Shown piece by piece: positions 30,091-37,379 of a stretch of 37,379 bases of DNA. Origin of the DNA: Halobacteriaceae archaeon Tc-Br11_E2g27 (GTDB lineage: Archaea > Halobacteriota > Halobacteria > Halobacteriales > Haloarculaceae); contig LKNH01000002.1 in the NCBI GenBank assembly GCA_001564135.1, positions 1 through 37,379 on the forward strand, in the 5' to 3' direction. The position numbers and the translations under genes are program-made. Under the pieces are notes generated by a model. It did no database searches, was not told the DNA's origin, and saw nothing but the letters and a program-made list of their open reading frames with translations. How positions within the stretch are numbered: the first letter of the stretch is position 1; every line of letters starts with the position of its first letter.

Positions 30091-30374
30091 CCGAACGGCC
30101 CACAAAAGCACAACTTGAATCGGCGTTTGCCCGACGGTTTGATGATTCTGAAGCGAAGCGAGTTGCTGTTGCTCGGCAGGCGGGTGACCTACTGGATTCA
30201 AAGCAACTCATCGATGACCTGGGCACGCAGCCAACCCCGGAACAGCTCTGTGAACATCTCTCTGATGCCCCGGATGGCTATACGCTCGCCGAGCGATGGA
30301 ACTGGTGGATTGGCTCATTAGAACTCGCATTCGGTGGATATCTCGAATTCAGAGTTCACGGGGAGAGTGAATGA
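30087..30374 (+). CDS. Small hypothetical protein co-transcribed with the MaoC hydratase
   Basis: A 95-residue acidic helical protein (TKAQLESAFARRFDDSEAKRVAVARQAGDLL; AERWNWWIGSLELAFGG). It starts with GTG in the GTGA overlap with the hydratase stop, which indicates translational coupling. No known domain recognised. The Trp-rich segment near 70-85 (RWNWWIG) is notable in so short a protein. Confidence 0.65.
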   Translation: MTERPTKAQLESAFARRFDDSEAKRVAVARQAGDLLDSKQLIDDLGTQPTPEQLCEHLSDAPDGYTLAERWNWWIGSLELAFGGYLEFRVHGESE

Positions 30375-30422
30375 GAGCGTCTATACCGCAAAGTATCGGA
30401 AGTGGCGAGAGCTCAGGTAGTA

Positions 30423-32120
30423 TCAAGCCAGCACGGCTGCGGCAGTCACAAGTATCGCCCCAACAATGATATAGAACAAGACAGGAATTAAATTAAGTCG
30501 GATAACGCGACCTTCTTTTCCAACCAGCCCGACGGTAGCGAGTGCAGCAATAACGTTATGTATGGCGATTACGTTGCCGATGGCACCACCAACCATCTGT
30601 GCGCCGACAATAACGTGTTCGGGGAGTCCTGCCTGCGTTGCCACCTCAAACTGCAATCCTGTGAATGTGATATTTGAGACAGTGATAGAACCAGTAATGA
30701 ACGTTCCGAGGATACCGACTGGAACAGCAACAACCGTATAGAACTCACCAAACAGGGTTGCAGTGCCATCTGCGAGCACAACGAGCATACTATCGCCACC
30801 CGGTGCCTCCGGATACTGCCCAGATTCGAGCATAATCCCAACCATACCGATAACGAAAACGAGCGCAATAGCAGGAGTCCGAATGGTCTGTCCAGCCTCT
30901 CGCCACGCGCTGGTCACTTGTTGTTTTGTCATTCCGAACACCGGGATAGCAATGAGTGCGCTTGCGAGAAGCCACGTTCCTGGGACGTAAGCCCATTCAA
31001 TACCCTGAACGATAGTCGTTCCAAGAATTCCATCCCATGTCGGGGCAAAAATCGGATGGTCCGTGAGCAGTTCACCGATTGGCGTAAAGTCACGAGTGAT
31101 GATAAGCAATATGACAAGCAGAAGATACGGCGACCACGCACGAAGGAGCGACATAGAGCGCTGGTCGACAGTGACGGAGGATGTCGTCTGGTCGTCACTG
31201 CTCCCCCCAGGCTCTACTGAACCAACCCAGTAGTCCGGCCACTCATCCCGGTCAGGGAATGTCCAGTCCTCTTCAGGAACAAAGTACCCGGCTCGAAGCG
31301 TCGCGACAACAACCAGGATACCGACCATCGAACCGATTATCGATGGAAATTCTGGGCCGACAAAAACGGCGGTAAGGGTGAATGGAGCGACAAACGCGAC
31401 GCCGGAAAAGAGACAGAGTGGCAGGACTTCCCAGACGGGTTCAAGTGACCGTTCGTCTGGGTCACCAAAGAAGTATACAACCATCCCAACGGTCAACAGA
31501 GGCATTGCAATACCAAAGACGGCTTGATACAATGCACCAGTGGCAGTTGCCTGAGCAACCAGTTCGGAGAGTTCCGTATCGGATAACGTCCCGACAGCGT
31601 CAATCGGTCCTCGAATGCCTGGGTTAACGGGAACCCCTACGGCACCGAAAGTGGTCGCTATCGAGTGTCCAACGAGTGCAGCGACAACAGCAGCCATCGC
31701 CGGAAACCCAAGCGCAAGCAACAGAGGGGCAACGACAGCCGCAGGCGTCCCGAACCCAGCGACACCTTCGAGAAACGTCGCCATGAAGAACCCAAGGAGA
31801 ATAACCTGAATCCGGCGGTCCTCGCTGATAGCCGCAAAGCCCTCATTAATCTTGTCGATAGCACCGACTTGCATCAGTGTATAAAGTAGTACAAGTGCTC
31901 CAAAGACAATCCAGAGTATTTCGATAGCAAGCAAAACACCCCAGAGGCTAGTTGCGAACACCCACTCGATTGGCATACCCCAGACAGTCGCGCCAACAAC
32001 GGCTGCCGTCGCCCAGGCCACTGGCATCGACTTGACCGCAGGCCAGAGCAGCCCAATGAGAAGGGTTGCAACAACAACCAACGGTGCGAGGGCTGCCAGG
32101 ACGAGCGATGTCTCTACCAT
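30423..32120 (-). CDS. lctP: L-lactate permease (LctP family)
   Basis: A 565-residue transporter with about 12-14 transmembrane helices. Family-typical stretches include FFMATFLEGVAGFGTPAAVVAPLLLALGF, a loop with PGIRGPIDAVG, and near the end VGAQMVGGAIGNVIAIHNV. LctP proteins import lactate and related 2-hydroxy acids with protons. GATAAAC on the minus strand about 25 bp upstream of the ATG resembles a TATA element, so it is probably monocistronic. No lactate dehydrogenase gene lies beside it in this window. Confidence 0.93.
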   Translation of the reverse strand: MVETSLVLAALAPLVVVATLLIGLLWPAVKSMPVAWATAAVVGATVWGMPIEWVFATSLWGVLLAIEILWIVFGALVLLYTLMQVGAIDKINEGFAAISEDRRIQVILLGFFMATFLEGVAGFGTPAAVVAPLLLALGFPAMAAVVAALVGHSIATTFGAVGVPVNPGIRGPIDAVGTLSDTELSELVAQATATGALYQAVFGIAMPLLTVGMVVYFFGDPDERSLEPVWEVLPLCLFSGVAFVAPFTLTAVFVGPEFPSIIGSMVGILVVVATLRAGYFVPEEDWTFPDRDEWPDYWVGSVEPGGSSDDQTTSSVTVDQRSMSLLRAWSPYLLLVILLIITRDFTPIGELLTDHPIFAPTWDGILGTTIVQGIEWAYVPGTWLLASALIAIPVFGMTKQQVTSAWREAGQTIRTPAIALVFVIGMVGIMLESGQYPEAPGGDSMLVVLADGTATLFGEFYTVVAVPVGILGTFITGSITVSNITFTGLQFEVATQAGLPEHVIVGAQMVGGAIGNVIAIHNVIAALATVGLVGKEGRVIRLNLIPVLFYIIVGAILVTAAAVLA

Positions 32121-32225
32121 GTACCTTCCATAGCGCTTTGTTTATCAGAGCAAGTAGGTACCAGTCCGCCACGAGATTTATCCAATTGGTCAAAATCTGT
32201 GGGCATACTTATGGATGTGCTTCCA

Positions 32226-32242
32226 CACGAAATAAATTCGTG
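32226..32242. promoter_or_regulatory. Inverted repeat upstream of the lactate permease gene
   Basis: CACGAA and TTCGTG form a perfect 6-bp inverted repeat with a 5-base spacer, about 105 bp upstream of the lctP start, in very AT-rich DNA. The 270-bp gap (32121-32390) otherwise has several TATA-like runs near 32280-32320. It could be a regulator site for lctP or a transcript-end hairpin; function not shown. Confidence 0.3.
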
Positions 32243-32390
32243 GTTTTGTCGCTATTATACTGAATTAATCATTATTTTTAGAGGGATGAGGTATAAATTT
32301 ATTAAGGTTTAAATTTTCAACACGGTAACAAGCCACAATAACTGAATTGGAACTTGGCCGTCTTTATCGGTAACATCCACAGCGTATTTT

Positions 32391-33395
32391 CTAGCTGAAA
32401 GAGGCTAGTGCATCACGGACAGTCAACCCCTCATCAACAATGTCCCGCCGATAATGCATATAAACTGCCCCAAGAGGTGGTTGCAGGACGTATGCAAGCG
32501 CAATTGGTAACACAGCAGTATCTGGGATTGTTGGTGCCGCGACGACGATTGCTACCGCTATCGAGAGATTGCGCATACTCGTTGCGTAGACGAGTGCCAC
32601 ACCGCTTTTTGTATCAAGGAGGAGCCGACCGAGTCCAGCGCCGACACCAAGTATCACGATGTAAAATAGTATCAGTGGAACGATGACAATCGCAGAGGCA
32701 ATCGGGTCCGCCAGTATACTTTGAGAGCGCATCGCCATAGCGATGAATACGATTAACATCACCCCGAAAGAACTGAGGCCGCCAAACAATGGCTTCAGTC
32801 GTTTAAAACCATCCGGGCCATACTGTCGAAGCAGGATGCGTCGAGTAACGTTTCCAGCCACCATCGGCAATATGATAATCTGTGCTAGCTGCTGATAGAG
32901 GGCGCTGGGGTCGAATCCGACACTTGCTGGGATTAAAACAGAGAGATAGAGAGGCAAAATGGCCACTGCTAACAGAAGGTTAACTGCCATCGCAACAAGG
33001 GCAGAGCCAAGATCGCCGTTTGCGAGACCTGCCCACGCCGCCGTCATGCCCGACGTAGGGATTAACGCAATGAAATAGAGTCCAATCGCATACTCGATAT
33101 TGCCTGCAAAAAACAATCGAGCAAGTCCCACCGCGACGAGCGGAGCCACAACAAAATTTACGAATACGCTCAAGAGTACCGTCCCAGCGTGGCTACGGAC
33201 GTTGACGACCTCCTTCAGGTCTATGTTTATCATCATCGGATAAATCATAAGGAACAACACCGGGACAACTGCTGCCTGCAACAAATCCCGTGTCCCATCC
33301 CCGGCTACCTGGCCAAACGCCAAGCCGATCGCAAGCGAAGCGAGAACAACAAAGATGAGATTCGATTTCAATCCGAGTAGGAACCTACGTATCAT
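32391..33395 (-). CDS. Bile acid:sodium symporter (BASS)/ACR3-superfamily transporter
   Basis: A 334-residue membrane protein with about 10 helices. The BASS fold signatures appear: LIPTSGMTAAWAGLANGD in the first crossing region and YATSMRNLSIAVAIVV in the second. The two-fold arrangement and length fit the family. The Cys of the ACR3 arsenite motif is absent, so arsenite export is less likely than Na+-coupled uptake of an organic anion. A perfect inverted repeat abuts its start codon. Confidence 0.85.
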   Translation of the reverse strand: MIRRFLLGLKSNLIFVVLASLAIGLAFGQVAGDGTRDLLQAAVVPVLFLMIYPMMINIDLKEVVNVRSHAGTVLLSVFVNFVVAPLVAVGLARLFFAGNIEYAIGLYFIALIPTSGMTAAWAGLANGDLGSALVAMAVNLLLAVAILPLYLSVLIPASVGFDPSALYQQLAQIIILPMVAGNVTRRILLRQYGPDGFKRLKPLFGGLSSFGVMLIVFIAMAMRSQSILADPIASAIVIVPLILFYIVILGVGAGLGRLLLDTKSGVALVYATSMRNLSIAVAIVVAAPTIPDTAVLPIALAYVLQPPLGAVYMHYRRDIVDEGLTVRDALASFS

Positions 33396-33398
33396 AGT

Positions 33399-33421
33399 GT
33401 ATAGTATTGTTATTACTATAC
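33399..33421. promoter_or_regulatory. Perfect inverted repeat at the symporter promoter
   Basis: GTATAGTA (33399-33406) and TACTATAC (33414-33421) are exact reverse complements with a 7-base spacer, starting 4 bp upstream of the ATG on the minus strand. It overlaps where the leaderless promoter must be, so a bound dimer would block transcription. The size and symmetry suit an ArsR- or TetR-like repressor. Confidence 0.5.
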
Positions 33422-33480
33422 AATAGTATTTCGGAAAGTATATTGTCCAACCCAGGACCGATCTTAGCTTTCAAAGCGGA

Positions 33481-34059
33481 TCAAAACGGAGATTTAGCAT
33501 CGTCAAGCGTTACCGGCTCTCCCGGAAAGGCCTTTTCCCCGGCCTCGATTCGTACGTCGAGCCAGTTTTCCATCGGAATGAGCGGGCAGTCATAGGCTTC
33601 GTTGTACGCACACGTTGGGTTGTACGCGAGATTGAAATCGACAACCCACCCATCTTCAGTTCGGTGCTGGGACTCGGAAAGGTCGAGATAACGCCCCGCA
33701 CCGTACGTTTCTTCACCGTTGGTTTCGTCCCGAAATGGAACCCAGAGAGTGTCGCTGTCTGGTGAATCTCTGTACGCCTGTAGTGTGTACGAGTCGTCGC
33801 CATGTTCGAACGTGAATTCACCCCAACGGAGATACTCACGTTTTCCGTCAGCGGTCGTCTCAACTGTGATGGTCTCTTTAGTTTCGTGTTCAGACAACGG
33901 TACCTGAAACCAGTAGTCCGGGTCAACGGGAAAGTACGCCAGTCCGGGGAACGAATCACCTTGCTGTTCTCGCGCTAACGGAGAGCCGTCTCCCGACCGA
34001 AACTGTTTGTCTTTTTGTTCACGATACTGCTCAACATTCGCCACATATTCGTCTGTCAT
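33481..34059 (-). CDS. DUF1684 domain protein
   Basis: A 192-residue soluble protein matching the DUF1684 pattern: an N-terminal helix (YVANVEQYREQKDKQFR), FPGLAYFPVDPDYWFQVPL, the strand region TFEHGDDSYTLQAY, and the highly conserved C-terminal block GAGRYLDL...DFNLAYNPTCAYNEAYDCPLIPMENWL. Two Cys residues and an Asn/Tyr-rich loop in this block are invariant features of the family. The biochemical role is unknown. Confidence 0.88.
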   Translation of the reverse strand: MTDEYVANVEQYREQKDKQFRSGDGSPLAREQQGDSFPGLAYFPVDPDYWFQVPLSEHETKETITVETTADGKREYLRWGEFTFEHGDDSYTLQAYRDSPDSDTLWVPFRDETNGEETYGAGRYLDLSESQHRTEDGWVVDFNLAYNPTCAYNEAYDCPLIPMENWLDVRIEAGEKAFPGEPVTLDDAKSPF

Positions 34060-34207
34060 ACCGTTTGGTAGGATTTCCGGACAAAAAACCCCTCGTCAGT
34101 GCTGACGTTTCTGACCCATTTCTCAAAATCGAGTTTACCACCCGTCCATTCGATTGCTGGCGCAACGGTGAGTTCGCTCAGTCAGACTTTTGCAAAATAG
34201 CAATTAA

Positions 34208-35227
34208 TTACCTCGTGGAAAGTGACTGCATAGCTTTTCTCCGCTGCCAAAGATAGATAATCCCGACGACAATCGAAAGAAACCAGATGACGCCACCAAC
34301 CACGTAGAGCCACTGATATTTCGGCCAACTGGTGTACTCACCGATGGTTTCCGTATCCCGATAGATAACAAACGGAAGCAATCCGGTGAGAATTAGAATT
34401 GCTATCCCAGCAAACGTTTCAGGGAGCATCTCCAGGGTTGCTATCACCAATATCCACGCGACAACCGACCCCGCAATAGCCCCTTCCCACTTTCGAGAGG
34501 GTGGCCCTGATACTTCATGCGGGTCAGCAGGCTCCTGGTTCTCAGCAGGTGCTGGCGCTTCTGGAGTGGCCTCTGTTGTCTGAACCGTATCAGCTTCAGC
34601 TGTCTCCTCAGCAAGAGCAAGAAAATCCAGATACTCAACGACGAGATCCCCCGCCTCATGTTCGTCAATGAGCGCAATGAGGTCGTCGCCGTTGATGAGT
34701 TTGACATTCAACCGTTCGGCCAGTTCCCGTGCCTGTTGTGTGAACTCATTTGTTGTCACAACAACCACCTTATCCACGCCGTCGTACTGATTTTTCAAAC
34801 TGGCGTACTGCTGGATATCCGGCGAGCCAACGGTCGTATTTGGCCCATACCGTTTGGCCTGAATGAGTGTTAACTGGTCATACGGGAGACTTTTCCGCGC
34901 GGTGACGTCAACTCCCTGGTCCGCCGACTCCGTCGAGACTTCTGTCTCCCACCCCATCCGTTCCCACAGGTCCCCCACAAAATACTCAAACTCGTAGGGG
35001 TCCATCTGCTGAAGGGCTGCCTTGAGTTGTCCCGGTGTTTCTAACGGTTGCCCGTCATCCGGAAACTGGCTCATATCCAGCTCCGAGTAGCGTTCCCGAA
35101 GAGGACGCTCTTCTTCTGCCTTGTCGGGTTCTACCGGGTCACTGGAATCGTTGGAGGAATCCCTTCCGAGTTGACGGAGATACCGGTAGACTTCTCGGTA
35201 GAGAATATACCGAAAAAGCCGTTTCAT
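34208..35227 (-). CDS. Mrr-like restriction endonuclease-fold protein with membrane helices
   Basis: A 339-residue protein. The N-terminal 70 residues are charged. Residues about 75-195 form an Mrr_cat-type nuclease domain: an acidic helix (PYEFEYFVGDLWERMGW), the core Asp107 in DQGVDV and Gln123-x-Lys125 (IQAKRYG), followed by VVVVTTNEFTQQARELAERL and NGDDLIALI. After an Ala/Glu/Pro linker there are hydrophobic stretches at about 250-292 and 306-330. So a nuclease domain is tethered to the membrane. Mrr-fold enzymes cut modified or foreign DNA. The start is near a basic helix (MKRLFRYILYREVYRYL). Confidence 0.85.
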   Translation of the reverse strand: MKRLFRYILYREVYRYLRQLGRDSSNDSSDPVEPDKAEEERPLRERYSELDMSQFPDDGQPLETPGQLKAALQQMDPYEFEYFVGDLWERMGWETEVSTESADQGVDVTARKSLPYDQLTLIQAKRYGPNTTVGSPDIQQYASLKNQYDGVDKVVVVTTNEFTQQARELAERLNVKLINGDDLIALIDEHEAGDLVVEYLDFLALAEETAEADTVQTTEATPEAPAPAENQEPADPHEVSGPPSRKWEGAIAGSVVAWILVIATLEMLPETFAGIAILILTGLLPFVIYRDTETIGEYTSWPKYQWLYVVGGVIWFLSIVVGIIYLWQRRKAMQSLSTR

Positions 35228-35276
35228 ATTCGTTCGTTTGGATGCCAGTTAGTTAGCAGTTTGGGCAAAAAAGGTG

Positions 35277-36533
35277 TCAGTCACGCTGTTCGACAGAAAA
35301 AATCATTCCGGCATCACGTAGCCGTTCGACGAGCGGCTGACCGATACCCGACGCAGGAGTGAGAATACCCCCTGACAGCGACGAGGTACACTCATTCCGG
35401 ACCAGACACATCGCAGCCTCGCCGAGCATCTTTGCGGTTGCGCCATAGCCAGGGTCACGGTCCGCGCTAACCGTCCCCTGAATTTCGAAGGGCCCACTGG
35501 TGGCGATACCACGACCAATAAGCCGAATCGTAAAGTATCCGTTCTCTATCTGCTCTCTCGTTGGCCCTTCACCAGGGTCAGGAAAAACAAAGCGGCGTAG
35601 GGCCTCTCGAGTTGGTCCGAATCGCATCCCAGCGGTCGCAACCGCAAGCCCGGCTGAAGCCGCGCTGGCACCCACAAAGCCAAGTGGCCCACGTCCGGTT
35701 GTTGCAACTTCTCGGCACGTGAATTCCTGACCGTAAGGATACTCAAGAAGCGCGTTGCTCCGATGGATGACGCGCTCGTTAATGAGAGCCATCGGAGAGG
35801 GTGCCGTCCACGCGTTACGGAGTGGGTCGTATTTCGGACCAATCTGTGCTCCGGTATCGACACCACTGCGCTTTCCTTTTGGAGCAAGCGAATAGGGGTT
35901 CGATATCGTCTGTTTGGCAAGTGGGTCACGCGAGACTGCCTGAAACAACTCGACCATGCTGGCCATCGTGCCGCCACTAACCCCACCGCGTCCCTCCTCC
36001 AGATACAGGGTTACCATATCACAGGGAGCGTCAAACGTTTCGAGGGCGTATGACTGTACGAGCTGCGTTCCAAGGTCTGCAGGGATTGAATCAAAGCCAC
36101 AGCTGTGCACGATGCGCGTGTGTGAGTCAACAGCCTGCTCGTGATACCGGTCAATCATCTCCCGGACCCAATTGATTTCCCCAGTGAGGTCACAATAATG
36201 GGTTCCGCCCTCGACACAGGCTTCAACCAGCGGCGTCCCATATTTCGTATACGGTCCGACCGTTGTACAGACAACACGGGTATCCTGGGCAATCGAACGG
36301 AGACTGTCTGGGTCAGTCGCATCACCGAGCACAAGCGGGATGTCCTCCCACCCCTGTTGTTCTGAAAGCAATGCCGACCGGATTTCATTTAATCGCCCTT
36401 CGTCCCGTCCACCGATCGCTAGCGAGAGCGAATCCGGCGTGTATCGTTCGGTGAGATGCTCGGCAACAAGGCGACCAGCCACGCCTGTTGCTCCCCATAT
36501 GACAAGGTCGTACGGCCTATTATCGTATTTCAT
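35277..36533 (-). CDS. Saccharopine dehydrogenase-like/trans-acting enoyl reductase family protein
   Basis: A 418-residue NAD(P)-dependent protein. The Rossmann motif is WGATGVAGRLVAEHL near the N-terminus, followed by LAIGGRDEGRL, VCTTVGPYTKYGTPLVEAC and GTHYCDLTGEINWVREMI, all typical of this family; then HSCGFDSIPADLGTQLV. In mycobacteria relatives act as enoyl reductases in complex-lipid synthesis; in haloarchaea a role in reducing isoprenoid or other lipids is possible but unproven. It is followed, in the direction of transcription, by the Mrr-like gene 49 bp away. Confidence 0.87.
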   Translation of the reverse strand: MKYDNRPYDLVIWGATGVAGRLVAEHLTERYTPDSLSLAIGGRDEGRLNEIRSALLSEQQGWEDIPLVLGDATDPDSLRSIAQDTRVVCTTVGPYTKYGTPLVEACVEGGTHYCDLTGEINWVREMIDRYHEQAVDSHTRIVHSCGFDSIPADLGTQLVQSYALETFDAPCDMVTLYLEEGRGGVSGGTMASMVELFQAVSRDPLAKQTISNPYSLAPKGKRSGVDTGAQIGPKYDPLRNAWTAPSPMALINERVIHRSNALLEYPYGQEFTCREVATTGRGPLGFVGASAASAGLAVATAGMRFGPTREALRRFVFPDPGEGPTREQIENGYFTIRLIGRGIATSGPFEIQGTVSADRDPGYGATAKMLGEAAMCLVRNECTSSLSGGILTPASGIGQPLVERLRDAGMIFSVEQRD

Positions 36534-36581
36534 GATTCGTATTTGTATGCTGTGGACACAATGGTTTGTTTGTCACAATCA

Positions 36582-37379
36582 TTATCCGCTTGTCAGCCCC
36601 AGTTTTGCCCGTGTTTCACGGAGTGACTGTGTTACCGCGAGTGGATGAGGCAATCCAAGCCGATATCTGAGCCGGTCCTGTTGTTTGAACGGGGCAAACA
36701 GGGCTGGTTCTTTGAGTTGATAAATCGATGCAGGTGACCCACCGTGTCGACTCATAATAGCATTCGCAGCCCGGCGACCCGCTTCGTTTGCCGATTCCAT
36801 GGACGCCAAGTCACTGTTCGTCCGAACAAAATCTGCTGCGATTGTAAGATTCGCTACTGGGGTATCTGCTGGAGGTCGATACCGAAGCGAGTCGACCGTG
36901 TTGATGAGAAGTGGTGATGTGTTTTTCACCCCTTGCTCCGTCTCGACAATGGCAGGGTCAAGAAACCAGTCAACGAGTAACTCATCCCGAAGAACCGTCT
37001 CGTCAGTGTCGAGATGGCGTTTCAACTGCTCCCAAATTTCCTCAACAATCTCTTGTCTGGTACATCGGCGGGCAGGTTTGCCATGGACGATTCCCGGTGT
37101 ATCCCAGTCTGAGGCGATGACTGAGAGGACACCTTCTATCTCAGCAGGTGCATTCTCTTCGAAGTCATACCGGTCCCAGAACTGTCGTTGCGAAATAGAC
37201 GTCAGCGCCCATGGTGCGTCGGCGTACACCTGGTGGCCCGCAGAGAGTTGGATGTCTTCCCGTAAATAAAACTGAATGCCGTTCATCCAGGCGGTATCGA
37301 GGTTCCGTATGCCGGAAAGCTCGGAACTCTCGAGCGAATCCGGAATCAACGACGGAGCCACCTCGACAGGGACGGCAAG
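36582..37379 (-). CDS. FAD-dependent oxidoreductase, phytoene desaturase/hydroxysqualene-like (partial)
   Basis: The C-terminal part of a flavoprotein; the reading frame stays open to the window edge, so the GTG at 37361 is internal and the N-terminal FAD fold lies outside the window. Visible parts are GIRNLDTAWMNGIQFYL, PWALTSISQRQFWDRY, a helical substrate-side domain, and a C-terminal block NLTIAADFVRTNSDLASMESANEAGRRAANAIM, in which the Asp-containing strand and ESA-x-E-AGRRAA match the second FAD-binding motif of amine oxidase/HpnE-like enzymes. Probably acts on an isoprenoid. It sits upstream of the saccharopine-dehydrogenase-like gene on the same strand. Confidence 0.8.
   Translation of the reverse strand, partial: LAVPVEVAPSLIPDSLESSELSGIRNLDTAWMNGIQFYLREDIQLSAGHQVYADAPWALTSISQRQFWDRYDFEENAPAEIEGVLSVIASDWDTPGIVHGKPARRCTRQEIVEEIWEQLKRHLDTDETVLRDELLVDWFLDPAIVETEQGVKNTSPLLINTVDSLRYRPPADTPVANLTIAADFVRTNSDLASMESANEAGRRAANAIMSRHGGSPASIYQLKEPALFAPFKQQDRLRYRLGLPHPLAVTQSLRETRAKLGLTSG

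Noticed and set aside
32391-33395. Arsenite exporter Acr3
   Set aside because: The fold and length fit the superfamily, but the conserved Cys of the Acr3 motif is replaced by Ser-Gly in PTSGMTAAW, and no arsenic genes are adjacent. BASS-type transporter is the safer call.
1-37379. CRISPR array or cas genes
   Set aside because: No regularly spaced direct repeats or Cas motifs were seen; the repeats found are inverted repeats or two-copy tandem sites.

Overview
The window comes from a haloarchaeon (class Halobacteria). Supporting signs are the strongly acidic predicted proteins, twin-arginine signals on exported proteins, TATA-type promoters with very short leaders, GTG starts, and haloarchaeal families (small DUF7123-like and DUF7342-like HTH proteins, LctP, a PhaZh1/BdhA-like pair). 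By eye the base composition is close to half G+C, low for this class; I do not assign a genus.

Layout. (1) 1-4350 is accessory DNA: a two-gene HTH/small-protein pair that resembles a toxin-antitoxin module, a HEAT-like hypothetical gene, a VapBC module, about 0.9 kb with no convincing gene, and a decayed IS1182-like transposase. (2) 4601-15560 is the core: a tightly packed, co-directional [NiFe]-hydrogenase locus. It encodes a Tat-exported small subunit, a large subunit, a four-helix cytochrome b, a HyaD-type protease, a 60-residue CxxC/HH protein, then HypC, HypD, HypE, HypA and HypB. After a 156-bp gap with a large inverted-repeat structure and a promoter, HypF follows. All six Hyp factors are present, so the locus looks self-sufficient for making a membrane-bound H2-uptake enzyme that feeds electrons to quinone. 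(3) 15591-18690 runs mostly on the minus strand: a ParB-like hypothetical, a small membrane protein, an FMN split-barrel protein, a CBS-CBS-MaoC fusion, and an IS200/IS605 remnant with a cluster of hairpins. (4) 18749-26712: hypothetical genes, an SDR, a matrixin-like lipoprotein protease, a REC-PAS-GAF histidine kinase, and a bdhA/phaZh1-like pair for using stored polyhydroxyalkanoate. (5) 26953-30374 (plus strand): a CrtI-family desaturase, a TRAM protein, a small HTH, a MaoC hydratase and a hypothetical. (6) 30423-37379 (minus strand): lactate permease, BASS-type transporter, DUF1684 protein, Mrr-like membrane-anchored nuclease, saccharopine-dehydrogenase-like reductase and a partial FAD oxidoreductase cut by the window end.

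The most notable observation is the hydrogenase. Its large-subunit L1 motif has Met in place of the near-universal Arg and has two extra cysteines beside the Ni ligands. Its small subunit has a fourth Cys for the medial cluster but none of the extra cysteines of the O2-tolerant [4Fe-3S] type. Insertion-sequence remnants lie on both sides of the locus, which fits acquisition or relocation as a block. The PHA-mobilising genes, lactate permease and hydrogenase together suggest flexible electron-donor use, but that link is inference.
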